Source: Oscillatoria sp. FACHB-1406 (GTDB taxonomy: Bacteria > Cyanobacteriota > Cyanobacteriia > Cyanobacteriales > Spirulinaceae). From it: a stretch of 64,000 nucleotides of DNA. The notes under the pieces are model-generated. The model was not told where the DNA came from. It did not search any database and was given only the letters and a program-made list of their open reading frames with translations. Where the stretch lies: NCBI RefSeq assembly GCF_014698145.1, contig NZ_JACJSM010000003.1, forward strand, positions 298,541 to 362,540. The letters are read 5' to 3'. Positions 35,571-42,348 of the stretch are shown piece by piece. Both the position numbers and the translations under genes were made by a program. How positions within the stretch are numbered: the stretch's first letter is position 1; each line of letters begins with the position of its first letter.

Positions 35571-35739
35571 ATAATTGATAATGGACAAGGGATAATGGAT
35601 AATTGATAGTTGGTAACTCTTCAAGTTTGCCTAAATATAGATACTATTCGTGGCAAATTATTAACTCTTTACTGTTACCTAATCGCTGATAACTCTTCAC
35701 TGTTTCCCGATCGCTGATAACTGATAATTGATAACTGAA
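35571..35739. repeat. TGATAA/GGATAAT-type short tandem repeats between dnaN and the membrane gene
   Basis: The region has irregular heptamer-like repeats: GATAATGGACAAGGGATAATGG at the dnaN side is split by spacers, and (C/T)TGATAA is repeated three times in tandem at 35715-35735. The last unit touches the start codon of the next gene. They look like STRR-type repeats distinct from the AATTACG family. Confidence 0.6.
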
Positions 35740-36168
35740 ATGACCCCTACTTTATACGGACGCTGGCAAACTCGAATATTCCTTTTTGCTACGGCAGGCG
35801 TACTTGTAACGTTGCCTTTTGCCCTCGGACTGTTGGGCGTAAATTCCGGCGCGGTTCCCTTGCGGGTGCTGGGTTATCTCGCGATTTTTGGGTTGGTGTG
35901 GGATTATGGGTATACTCGCCTGCAATACTATCGCTGGGATCGGGATTGGCCGGCTGCTTTTCAATTGGCGGCGGGCGTTTGGGAGGCGCTTTTTTTTGTG
36001 GCGATCGCGAAATTCATCGGTTTGCCGGGGATCGATCGCGAGTTTCCGTTAGGAGAGTTTTTTTTGCACTACAGTTTAGTCTGGTTGAGCATTTTTACTG
36101 CTTCTCAAACCCTTATGCGCGTTCTCTTCCCGCGCTGGCGCTTCCACGGCGGACAATTTTTTAAGTAA
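35740..36168 (+). CDS. Small integral membrane protein, unknown function
   Basis: The product is not recognised. The ATG at 35740 gives 142 residues (MTPTLYGRWQTR); an in-frame TTG at 35728 lies in repeat sequence and is rejected. Four hydrophobic segments are visible at about residues 12-33, 41-58, 73-96 and 108-126. The sequence between them is rich in Trp, Tyr and Arg (YGYTRLQYYRWDRDWP). No cofactor motif is seen. It lies between dnaN (divergent) and dnaX (same strand, 160 bp downstream). Confidence 0.75.
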   Translation: MTPTLYGRWQTRIFLFATAGVLVTLPFALGLLGVNSGAVPLRVLGYLAIFGLVWDYGYTRLQYYRWDRDWPAAFQLAAGVWEALFFVAIAKFIGLPGIDREFPLGEFFLHYSLVWLSIFTASQTLMRVLFPRWRFHGGQFFK

Positions 36169-36292
36169 ACTGCGATCGGAAATCGACAGATCCATTTTTC
36201 GCGGAGGCGTAGCAAATTCCCGCTCCGGCGACAGAACATTTGTTCTCAAACAAGTCCAAATTTTGCGACAATAGAGGGGATGACGGACTGCT

Positions 36293-36327
36293 GAATTACG
36301 AATTACGAATTACGAATTACGAATTAT
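36293..36327. repeat. AATTACG STRR array before dnaX
   Basis: Five units of AATTACG in tandem end 3 bp before the dnaX start codon. There is no normal Shine-Dalgarno sequence in the repeat, so the array occupies the ribosome-binding position. Confidence 0.9.
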
Positions 36328-36330
36328 CCA

Positions 36331-38952
36331 ATGTCTTACGAGCCGCTCCATCATAAATACCGCCCTCAAACGTTCGCGCAGTTGGTGGGACAGGAAGCGA
36401 TCGCGGCGACGTTGAGTAATGCGATGATAGAAGAGCGCATCGCTCCAGCGTACCTCTTCACCGGCCCTCGAGGCACCGGTAAAACTTCTTCAGCGCGGAT
36501 TTTAGCAAAATCGCTGAACTGTTTGCGGGATAAGCGCCCGACTCCAACCCCTTGCGGCGAGTGCGAAACCTGTCGCGAAATTACGCGGGGTTCGGCGATG
36601 GATATTGTAGAAATTGACGCAGCGAGTAATACCGGAGTGGATAACATTCGGGAAATTATCGAGCGCGCTCAGTTTGCGCCGGTGCGCTGTCGTTATAAGG
36701 TGTATGTCATCGATGAATGTTTGACGGGGGATACGCAGATATTAACGCGCCAAGGCTCGATGCGCTTGGATAATCCCGCCCTTGAAGGAAAAGAGGTTCT
36801 CAGTTACAACGAAACCCAGCAAAGTTGGGAATTTAAACGGGTGCGGCGTTGGCTCGATCGCGGCGAACGGGAGATTTTTTCGTTAAAAACGCGCAATCGG
36901 ACACTACAATGTACGGGAAATCACTTAATTAGGACGGCAACGGGCTGGCAGGAAGCGCGATCGCTCCAACCGGGAAGCCAAATCCTCTCACCCGCTCCTA
37001 CCGTGGCTTCCAGTGACTTTCACCAGCCATCGAGCGAGTTGGCTAGTCTTGCCCGCGCGCGATCGCAAACTTTACAACCTCCCAAAACGCTTAACGAGCA
37101 AGTTACAACCAATACATCGCCTTGGAAAACAACCCTCGAACCCTTAGAGGAAATTTCGCCCGCCGGAACTGCCCGCGTTTACGATCTCGAAGTCGAGGAC
37201 AATCATAACTTCATCGCGAACGGACTGCTCGTGCATAACTGCCATATGCTCAGCACCGCCGCCTTCAACGCCCTACTCAAAACCCTCGAAGAACCGCCCC
37301 CGCGCGTGATTTTCGTCCTCGCTACTACCGATCCCCAGCGCGTCCTCAACACGATTATCTCTCGCTGTCAGCGCTTCGATTTTCGCCGCATACCCTTAAA
37401 AGAAATGGTTGCGCACCTCACCACCATCGCCGAAAAGGAAAGCATTGAGATTGAAGCCGAAGCGATAACGATGGTGGCGCAGTTAGCGGAGGGCGGGTTA
37501 CGCGATGCTGAAAGTAACCTCGATCGCTTGAGCTTGCTGGAGGGAACGATAACGGTAGAGCGCGTTTGGGACTTAGTGGGGGCAATACCCGAGCGCGACT
37601 TATTAGAATTATTGCGCGCGATCGCCACCGACAAAGCCGAAACCGTTATCGATTGCTGCCGCCACCTCATGGATAGAGGGCGCGAACCCCTCGCCGTCCT
37701 ACAAAGCCTCGCTGGATTTTACCTCAATCTCCTGATTGCGAACACCTCCCCCCAACGCAGCGATCTCGTCTCCGTCACCTCCGCCACTTGGGAACAATTA
37801 TGCCAAGAAGCCCAGCGCTGGGAAACCGCCGCAATTCTCCACGGACAGCAGCACCTCAAAGACAGCGAACCGCAAATCAAAAACACCGTACAACCGCGTT
37901 TGTGGTTAGAAGTAACGTTACTCGGCTTGTTGCCCTCCTCCCGCACCCTTCCGACTCCTCAAGCTGCGATTGCTTCTGCGCCTCACTCCCAAACGAACGG
38001 TACGGCGAAAAGCGTTTCCGCCCCGCCCGCACCCGCACCCGTTCCCGAGAAAAGGCAAGAACAAGCGCTTCCTACCGAATCTGTTAAACCGATCGCGCCG
38101 CCCCGACCTATCCCCGAAGCACCCGTTCAGCCCCCTCGCGAGGCGGTTGTTGCTCAAAGTCCAGCCGTTACCCCACCCTCAGAAAGCAGCACCCCTCAAA
38201 GTGCGGCAGATTTGCACCAAGCGCGAGTTCAAGAAATTTGGCAGCGGGTTTTAGAAGCGATTGTCCCCCCTGCGTCTCAAGCTTTCCTGCGCCAGAAATG
38301 TCAATTGCTCGATTTCGATCTCGATGACTTCATTGCTGATGTCGGTGTAACGTCTCCTAATACCCTTGGTTTAGCAGAAAGCAAACGCAGCAATATTGAA
38401 GCTGCCTTCGAGCGCGTTTGGCAGCAAAAAGTCAAGGTAAATTTGCAAATCGCAACTGAGTCGCCTGTCTCGCGTTCCGTGCAGCCTTCGCCCTCCCCAA
38501 CGCCTGCCCCCGAACGCCGCGAAAGCTCGCCCCCTGCTGTTGTTGCCCCTGCACCGTCTCAACCCAAGATGTCAACGGTGTTAGAGTCGCCCCCGGTTGC
38601 TAAAATTGCAACAGAGCAACCTGCGATCGCGGTTCGGGATCGTCCTACTGAAGCGCTACCGCAGAAAAGCGTCGAAACCAATGGAAATTCGATTTCCTCG
38701 CCACCGCCTGCAACTGAGGAGGAAGTCTTAGAAATTGAGGAAAGCGAGGCAACGAGCAATGATGAAGTCACGCAAGCGGCGTTAGAACTCGCGAAATTGT
38801 TTGACGGGGAAATTATTAAAGATAATGTGTTAGGAAACGGCGTTATGGGAGCCGCTGCGATCGCGCCTTCCGTTGATGAGAGCGAATTAGAAAGTTTGCC
38901 GCTTGCTGAAGAAGAAGAACAGGAAGAAGAAGACGACGATATTCCGTTTTAA
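36331..38952 (+). CDS. dnaX: DNA polymerase III subunit gamma/tau precursor with mini-intein
   Basis: DnaX is the clamp-loader ATPase that builds the replisome and loads DnaN. The precursor has 873 residues, about 699 after removal of a 174-residue intein. It opens MSYEPLHHKYRPQTFAQLVGQ. Walker A is GPRGTGKTSSAR, and a zinc module has CGECETC. The intein splits the DExH box between VYVIDE and CHMLS. The sensor/arginine-finger region is FVLATTDPQRV. The C-terminal tail (from about 560) is Pro/Ala-rich and ends EEEDDDIPF, which is typical for cyanobacterial tau. An AATTACG array lies just before the ATG. Confidence 0.96.
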   Translation: MSYEPLHHKYRPQTFAQLVGQEAIAATLSNAMIEERIAPAYLFTGPRGTGKTSSARILAKSLNCLRDKRPTPTPCGECETCREITRGSAMDIVEIDAASNTGVDNIREIIERAQFAPVRCRYKVYVIDECLTGDTQILTRQGSMRLDNPALEGKEVLSYNETQQSWEFKRVRRWLDRGEREIFSLKTRNRTLQCTGNHLIRTATGWQEARSLQPGSQILSPAPTVASSDFHQPSSELASLARARSQTLQPPKTLNEQVTTNTSPWKTTLEPLEEISPAGTARVYDLEVEDNHNFIANGLLVHNCHMLSTAAFNALLKTLEEPPPRVIFVLATTDPQRVLNTIISRCQRFDFRRIPLKEMVAHLTTIAEKESIEIEAEAITMVAQLAEGGLRDAESNLDRLSLLEGTITVERVWDLVGAIPERDLLELLRAIATDKAETVIDCCRHLMDRGREPLAVLQSLAGFYLNLLIANTSPQRSDLVSVTSATWEQLCQEAQRWETAAILHGQQHLKDSEPQIKNTVQPRLWLEVTLLGLLPSSRTLPTPQAAIASAPHSQTNGTAKSVSAPPAPAPVPEKRQEQALPTESVKPIAPPRPIPEAPVQPPREAVVAQSPAVTPPSESSTPQSAADLHQARVQEIWQRVLEAIVPPASQAFLRQKCQLLDFDLDDFIADVGVTSPNTLGLAESKRSNIEAAFERVWQQKVKVNLQIATESPVSRSVQPSPSPTPAPERRESSPPAVVAPAPSQPKMSTVLESPPVAKIATEQPAIAVRDRPTEALPQKSVETNGNSISSPPPATEEEVLEIEESEATSNDEVTQAALELAKLFDGEIIKDNVLGNGVMGAAAIAPSVDESELESLPLAEEEEQEEEDDDIPF
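36718..37239 (+). mobile_element. DnaX mini-intein (174 codons, no endonuclease)
   Basis: It starts at Cys1 in CLTGDTQIL and ends in GLLVHN, followed by the host Cys of CHMLS. Block B is LQCTGNHLIRT and block F is VYDLEVEDNHNFI. No LAGLIDADG motif is found; a Ser/Thr/Pro-rich linker of about 55 residues stands where an endonuclease would be. All catalytic positions, including the penultimate His, are present, so splicing should work. Confidence 0.93.
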
Positions 38953-39037
38953 TAACCGCTCTCAATTCTCTTGGGTTTTCTATATCCCTGTTCTTCGATT
39001 AAAAGTTCGAGCGATACGCGCGATCGAGCTTCTAATC

Positions 39038-39448
39038 TCATTCAATTGCTGGAGGAGCATACTTAGCAAAAACTTCTGCTTCTGTCAAGTTTTCTGTCGG
39101 ATTCGAGAAACTGTAGTAACTGGGTTTTTGGTCGATGAAAATTTGTTCTTTCAACTCAAAATCGCTGTCTTCTTGAAAGATACCGACGGGCAAAATATAT
39201 TCATTTCCCTGCATGAACTTATAGAAAAGATGAGTCCCACAGAGGCGACAAAATCCTCTCTCTGCCCATTCAGAAGATTTATAGGTTGTGACGTTTTCAA
39301 TGCCCTCAATCCGAACTTGCGAACCGCCATGAACGCAAAGTAAAGGGCCACCTCCCCAACGGCGACACATTCCACAATGGCAGACGCTGACTTCTTTTTC
39401 GGGTTGCGCTTCGATCGCCACCGCCTTACACAAACAATTCCCTTTCAT
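39038..39448 (-). CDS. GFA/CENP-V-fold zinc protein
   Basis: The 136-residue protein, counted from the ATG at 39448 (MKGNCLCKAV), has the Mss4-like zinc pattern: CLC near the start, CHCGMC and then FCRLCGTHLFYKF. The family is called glutathione-dependent formaldehyde-activating, though most members have no shown activity. Earlier in-frame starts up to 39544 would add a non-conserved stretch and are not preferred. The C-terminus (DQKPSYYSFSNPTENLTEAE) is typical. It is the last conventional gene before the repeat-rich module. Confidence 0.87.
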   Translation of the reverse strand: MKGNCLCKAVAIEAQPEKEVSVCHCGMCRRWGGGPLLCVHGGSQVRIEGIENVTTYKSSEWAERGFCRLCGTHLFYKFMQGNEYILPVGIFQEDSDFELKEQIFIDQKPSYYSFSNPTENLTEAEVFAKYAPPAIE

Positions 39449-39540
39449 CGGTAATTTTTGAGAATAAATTATTGTTAATCGCTCTAAATCATAGCGGTTT
39501 TGGTTGGAAACTTCAATTAGAAATGATGTAATACTAAGTC

Positions 39541-39630
39541 TCATTGATTTTGCACGATTCCCGAAGAGGGCATAACAATGTGGCTGCCCCTACAGCAAAA
39601 GAATTGAGTGTATCGCGATTGGGAATTGGT
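39541..39630. repeat. MITE-like repeat, left arm of an inverted pair
   Basis: From CACGATTC at 39553 to GGGAATTGGT at 39630 this is an inverted copy of 41211-41287, with few mismatches (both share GAGGGCATAACA-TGTGGCTG in opposite orientation). A third copy forms the ends of the 46529-46832 element. The two arms bracket the XRE module. Confidence 0.8.
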
Positions 39631-39692
39631 ATTACTCGATGTAAAAGACTCTTTATAAACTCTTTCTTGAAAATTCCTAAAACCCTAAATAG

Positions 39693-39766
39693 ATGGTGGG
39701 CAACAGCGGAATTTAAATTGACTTTCGGATATAACCCAGTCGTTGCCGCCGTTGCCCACCCTACAG
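39693..39766. repeat. Palindromic repeat GGTGGGCAACAGCGG / CCGCCGTTGCCCACC
   Basis: The arms at 39695-39709 and 39746-39760 match at 14 of 15 positions around a 36-base centre, and are followed by CTACAGG. It resembles a MITE with TGGTGGGCAAC ends. It lies just after the 3' end of the first XRE gene. Confidence 0.75.
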
Positions 39767-39782
39767 GAGGTTAAGCTTCTGA

Positions 39783-39995
39783 TTATTCTTTGACTACTTC
39801 CATTAAATCCTCAATTAATACGTCTAGAGAACGAGCAATTTTATGGATAGAGGCGAGATCGACTGTTGCGAGTCCTTCGGAGCGCGCGTAATGTCGAACG
39901 GTACTATAGGGAACTTCGGCGCGATCGGCAACTTCTTTGAGCGTCCAACGCTTTTCATCAGCTAGTTCTCGAATTCGGAATCTCACTAATCCCAT
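39783..39995 (-). CDS. XRE-type helix-turn-helix repressor, copy 1
   Basis: The 70-residue protein is a single Cro/XRE DNA-binding domain: RIRELADEKRWTLKEVADRA, the recognition region VPYSTVRHYARSEG, and an acidic end (IEDLMEVVKE). It is about 60 percent identical to the paralogue at 40612-40824; the recognition helices differ most. It is divergently placed from a truncated small gene across a region with a palindrome at 40008-40029. Autoregulation is inferred. No toxin gene is recognised next to it. Confidence 0.85.
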   Translation of the reverse strand: MGLVRFRIRELADEKRWTLKEVADRAEVPYSTVRHYARSEGLATVDLASIHKIARSLDVLIEDLMEVVKE

Positions 39996-40002
39996 CTCGG
40001 TC

Positions 40003-40034
40003 TTGACAAACGATAAGTATTTATCGTTTAATAA
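40003..40034 (+). promoter_or_regulatory. Promoter with palindromic operator, module 1
   Basis: A perfect -35 TTGACA is at 40003-40008. A palindrome with 9-base arms AAACGATAA (40008-40016) and TTATCGTTT (40021-40029) fills the spacer. TTTAAT or TAATAA lies at the -10 position. It is 8-13 bp from the XRE start, so binding would block both directions. The layout is the same as at 40832, with a different operator sequence. Confidence 0.7.
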
Positions 40035-40042
40035 TTAAAAAT

Positions 40043-40195
40043 AACAGCGATCGCCCTGCGACCTAGGAAATCTAAGGGCGAACGCCTTCTTTCAACAATC
40101 CACAACTGTGGAAAGGATAAGTCTATGATACCAACAGAACTAACCTATCGCGAAAAACTTCAACCCTGGTGTATTGTACGGCAGTTACCGAAGAT
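40043..40195. repeat. 153-bp direct repeat, copy 1 (leader and gene start)
   Basis: The segment from AACAGCGATCGCCCTGCG to TTACCGAAGAT is nearly identical to 40874-41026, 831 bp away. It covers the 5' leader, the ribosome-binding site GAAAGGA and the first 23 codons of the small gene. The leader holds two short stems: TCGCCCT/AGGGCGA, and CCACA/TGTGG beside the Shine-Dalgarno. Confidence 0.9.
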
Positions 40196-40286
40196 AGCGC
40201 CATCATTATCTCTTAATGACTGTGGATTGGAACCAACAACGACGAGAGTATGGAAGCCTGATTCATCTCGATATCCAGAACGATAA
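40125..40286 (+). pseudogene. Truncated copy of the small module gene, fused out of frame to xisI
   Basis: The frame starts MIPTELTYREKLQPWCIVRQ and matches the intact gene at 40956 for 23 codons (to LPK). It then runs into xisI-derived sequence in the wrong frame, and stops after 53 codons. The join is at about 40195. It is a remnant left by recombination. Confidence 0.8.
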
Positions 40287-40422
40287 AATCTGGATTCAAA
40301 GCGATGGAACTGAAGTGGGAATCGCGAATGAGTTAGTGGAAGCGGGCGTTCCTCAAGCCGATATTGTTTTAGGATTTAAGTCTTCCTTTAAACGGCAATT
40401 CACAGATTACGCAGTTAAATAG
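40198..40422 (+). pseudogene. 5'-truncated xisI (fdxN excision controlling factor-like) remnant
   Basis: In frame it reads HHYLLMTVDWNQQRREYGSL, then HLDIQNDKIWIQSDGTE, IANELVEAGVPQADIVLGF and a final FTDYAV. These are the second two-thirds of XisI family proteins, which are normally about 110 residues. A TAG stop lies just before the homology, so the N-terminal third is lost. A start at 40216 could give 68 residues but misses the beginning of the domain. XisI is usually paired with XisH, which is absent here. Confidence 0.8.
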
Positions 40423-40423
40423 T

Positions 40424-40543
40424 AGGGTGTGGAGCGCGAAGCGTAACGCACCAATCTTACCCGGTGCGTTACGGCGCGCAAAAAAATTCATCGCTTTCCT
40501 ACAATATCGAGTTCGCGCCTAACGCACCCTACGCCTACTAAAT
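40424..40543. repeat. GTGCGTTACG-family repeat with inverted ends
   Basis: It starts TAGTAGGGTGTGGAGCGCG, contains CGTAACGCACC and GGTGCGTTACG, and ends CGCACCCTACGCCTACTA. The ends are inverted copies. The same family is found at 7515, 41419 and 46836. Confidence 0.75.
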
Positions 40544-40589
40544 CCTCGATCGCGATATTAAAAGCACGAGCAATTTTATGTAGGGCTGT
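40537..40589 (-). pseudogene. Fragment of an XRE gene
   Basis: The 53 bp match 40631-40683 with about three mismatches and encode TALHKIARAFNIAIEDLV on the minus strand, which is the C-terminal part of the neighbouring XRE protein. It is followed by AACGATAA-ATATTTAT, which resembles operator 1. It shows a further duplication of the module. Confidence 0.8.
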
Positions 40590-40611
40590 AACGATAAATA
40601 TTTATAAAAGA

Positions 40612-40824
40612 TTATTCCTCTAAGATTTCCACTAAATCCTCGATCGCGATATCAAAGGCACGAGCAATTTTATGTAGGGCTGTGTAGTCTACGGTTGCCA
40701 TTCCCGGAGAGTTCGCATAAGTCACGATAGTTGTGTAAGGAATGCTGGTTCGATTGGCAACCTCTTTTAGCGTCCAACGCTTTTCAGCGGCTAGTTCTCG
40801 AACTCGCAAGCGAATTAATCCCAT
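40612..40824 (-). CDS. XRE-type helix-turn-helix repressor, copy 2
   Basis: The 70-residue protein is paralogous to 39783-39995: RVRELAAEKRWTLKEVANRT, recognition region IPYTTIVTYANSPG, and C-terminal AFDIAIEDLVEILEE. Its start is 14 bp from a perfect 20-bp palindrome. It is divergent from the intact 68-residue gene at 40956. Autorepression and control of that gene are inferred from layout. Confidence 0.86.
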   Translation of the reverse strand: MGLIRLRVRELAAEKRWTLKEVANRTSIPYTTIVTYANSPGMATVDYTALHKIARAFDIAIEDLVEILEE

Positions 40825-40831
40825 CCCCCCA

Positions 40832-40862
40832 TTGACAGAATACGAATATTCGTATTCAATAA
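40832..40862 (+). promoter_or_regulatory. Promoter with palindromic operator, module 2
   Basis: TTGACA at 40832-40837 is followed at once by the perfect palindrome GAATACGAAT/ATTCGTATTC (40838-40857), then AATAAA-type sequence at the -10 position. The layout copies that at 40003 but the operator sequence is unrelated. Confidence 0.72.
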
Positions 40863-40873
40863 AAAATGTAGCA

Positions 40874-41026
40874 AACAGCGATCGCCCTGCGACCTAGGAA
40901 ATCTAAGGGCGAACGCCTTCTTTCAACAATCCACAACTGTGGAAAGGATAAGTCTATGATACCAACAGAACTCATCTACCGCGAAAAACTTCAACCCTGG
41001 TGTATTGTACGGCAGTTACCGAAGAT
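40874..41026. repeat. 153-bp direct repeat, copy 2 (leader and gene start)
   Basis: This is the second copy of 40043-40195, covering the leader, the GAAAGGA site and the first 23 codons of the intact small gene. The leader is conserved base for base apart from a few changes, while the operators upstream and the XRE genes have diverged. Confidence 0.9.
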
Positions 41027-41162
41027 GCAGAATATCGTCGTTGCCCGTTTCACCCGTCGAAATGATGCTGAAGAGTATTTAAGCGTGCTGCGACGCTTGC
41101 TACCAACTGCACCTCATAAAATTATCTTTGCGTCGATGTTAAATCGCGGTAGCGCGCGTTGA
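40956..41162 (+). CDS. Conserved small cyanobacterial protein next to XRE repressor
   Basis: The 68-residue protein reads MIPTELIYREKLQPWCIVRQ, then LPKMQNIVVARFTRRNDAEE and YLSVLRRLLP, and has a basic end. Similar small proteins with PWCIxRxLPxMQ and VARFxRRxDAE are, as I recall, common in cyanobacteria, but no function is known to me. GAAAGGA upstream supports the start. It is controlled by a divergent promoter with an operator in its -35/-10 spacer. It could be a partner of the XRE repressor or an independent small regulator. Confidence 0.78.
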   Translation: MIPTELIYREKLQPWCIVRQLPKMQNIVVARFTRRNDAEEYLSVLRRLLPTAPHKIIFASMLNRGSAR

Positions 41163-41210
41163 ACTCAGAGTTAGAATCAAAGGGTAAGGTTGGTAAATTT
41201 CCTACCTTAA

Positions 41211-41287
41211 ACCAATTCCCAATCGCGATGCGCTAATTTTTTTGCTGTAGGGGCAGCCACAGTGTTATGCCCTCTTGGGTAATCGTG
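41211..41287. repeat. MITE-like repeat, right arm of an inverted pair
   Basis: The inverted counterpart of 39553-39630, starting ACCAATTCCCAATCGCGATG and ending GGTAATCGTG. The rest of the gap from 41163 to 41466 holds an XRE fragment and a palindrome; there is no other gene. Confidence 0.8.
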
Positions 41288-41379
41288 TTGTTTGGAGTCA
41301 TGAAAAACGCGAAAATGGTTTGCAATTTCTTAAACGATTTATGAGGTATTCTGGCGATCGCGAAGAGATTGAAGAGAAA

Positions 41380-41418
41380 TTATTCTTCCAAAACTTCCAC
41401 AAGATCGTCAATAATAAT
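41380..41418 (-). pseudogene. C-terminal fragment of another XRE gene
   Basis: The minus strand reads IIIDDLVEVLEE and then a TAA stop, which matches the end of the XRE proteins at 39783 and 40612. It is cut at 41418 by the palindrome that follows. It is a fourth trace of the module. Confidence 0.7.
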
Positions 41419-41449
41419 GGTGCGTTACGCTTCGCTAACGCACCCTACT
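41419..41449. repeat. Palindrome GGTGCGTTA...TAACGCACC
   Basis: Perfect 9-base arms around CGCTTCGC, followed by CTAC. It is a member of the GTGCGTTACG family and has interrupted an XRE remnant. Confidence 0.8.
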
Positions 41450-41466
41450 TTTGATTCTATGCAGCT

Positions 41467-42177
41467 TTACGTCAATCGGGTGTAAGTTGGGGGAAATTCA
41501 AATTGATGCAATTTAATATTGGTAGTGGCGATCGCTAAAGCTGCTACATAATCGGGATGGGGATATAAAAGTTCTAGCTGCCATTGTTGGTTAGCATTTT
41601 CATTGGGTAAAACCAGTTTCGGTGCTGTATCTTTTTTTAAAAAAACTTCAACTTTTTCCAATCCAGCTAACCCTTCGCCCGTTGCTTTTAAGTAGGCTTC
41701 TTTGCACGTCCAAGTTTGAAAAAAAGCGAGGTGTTGATGTTCGCGCGGTAAGGCGTTCAATTCCTTCGATTCGCGATCGCTGAAAAAGCGTTGGGCGAGT
41801 TGAGGGGCGTTGGGGAGGGGGCGCAAATGTTCGATATCGATCCCGATCGCGCGATCGCGACAAATCCCGTACAATGCTAAGTCGTTGGAGTGGGAAACGT
41901 TGAATTGTAAGTGAGAAAACCCATTGCTTAAGTAAGGTTTTCCTTTATTGGTGTAAGAAAATTCGATTGTTTGAGGATCGATTTCTAGATACTGTCCTAA
42001 TAGCGCCCGTAAAATCCCTCGCGCGGCGATAAAGCGATCGCGATCTCGATCCCTCCGAAATCGCTGCGATCGCTCTGTTTCATCTCCTGAAAGGAGCTTG
42101 ACAAAATCATCGATTTGTGAAGTAGAAAGGTCTAGACGCGATCGCCAAACATGAACTTCATTCTCCCCTAAAAGCAT
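41467..42177 (-). CDS. 4'-phosphopantetheinyl transferase (Sfp/HetI type)
   Basis: The enzyme transfers the phosphopantetheine arm of CoA to carrier proteins of fatty acid, polyketide or peptide synthesis. The 236-residue length is normal for the Sfp group. The Mg2+/CoA motif is IGIDIE with Asp114 and Glu116, and the second motif is WTCKEAYLKATGEGL with Lys159, Glu160 and Lys164. The N-terminal half has FNVSHSNDLALYG. The start at 42177 lies beside a long AATTACG array. It is downstream of mutS2 on the same strand. Confidence 0.93.
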   Translation of the reverse strand: MLLGENEVHVWRSRLDLSTSQIDDFVKLLSGDETERSQRFRRDRDRDRFIAARGILRALLGQYLEIDPQTIEFSYTNKGKPYLSNGFSHLQFNVSHSNDLALYGICRDRAIGIDIEHLRPLPNAPQLAQRFFSDRESKELNALPREHQHLAFFQTWTCKEAYLKATGEGLAGLEKVEVFLKKDTAPKLVLPNENANQQWQLELLYPHPDYVAALAIATTNIKLHQFEFPPTYTRLT

Positions 42178-42183
42178 TCTTGG

Positions 42184-42348
42184 TGAATTATGAATTATGA
42201 GTGGTAAATTATGAATTATGAATTACGAACTACGAATTACGAATTACGAATTACGAATTACGAATTACGAATTACGAATTACGAACTACGAATTACGAAC
42301 TACGAATTACGAACTACGAACTACGAATTACGAATTACGAATTACGAA
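42184..42348. repeat. Long AATTACG STRR array between mutS2 and the PPTase gene
   Basis: About 20 heptamer units (mostly GAATTAC, some GAACTAC or GAATTAT) run from 42184 up to the stop codon of mutS2. The array fills the whole intergenic region upstream of the PPTase start. Frames through it read NYELRIT repeats and are not genes. Confidence 0.95.

Noticed and set aside
42184..42348. Possible CRISPR array
   Set aside because: The unit is 7 bp with no unique spacers; it is an STRR array.
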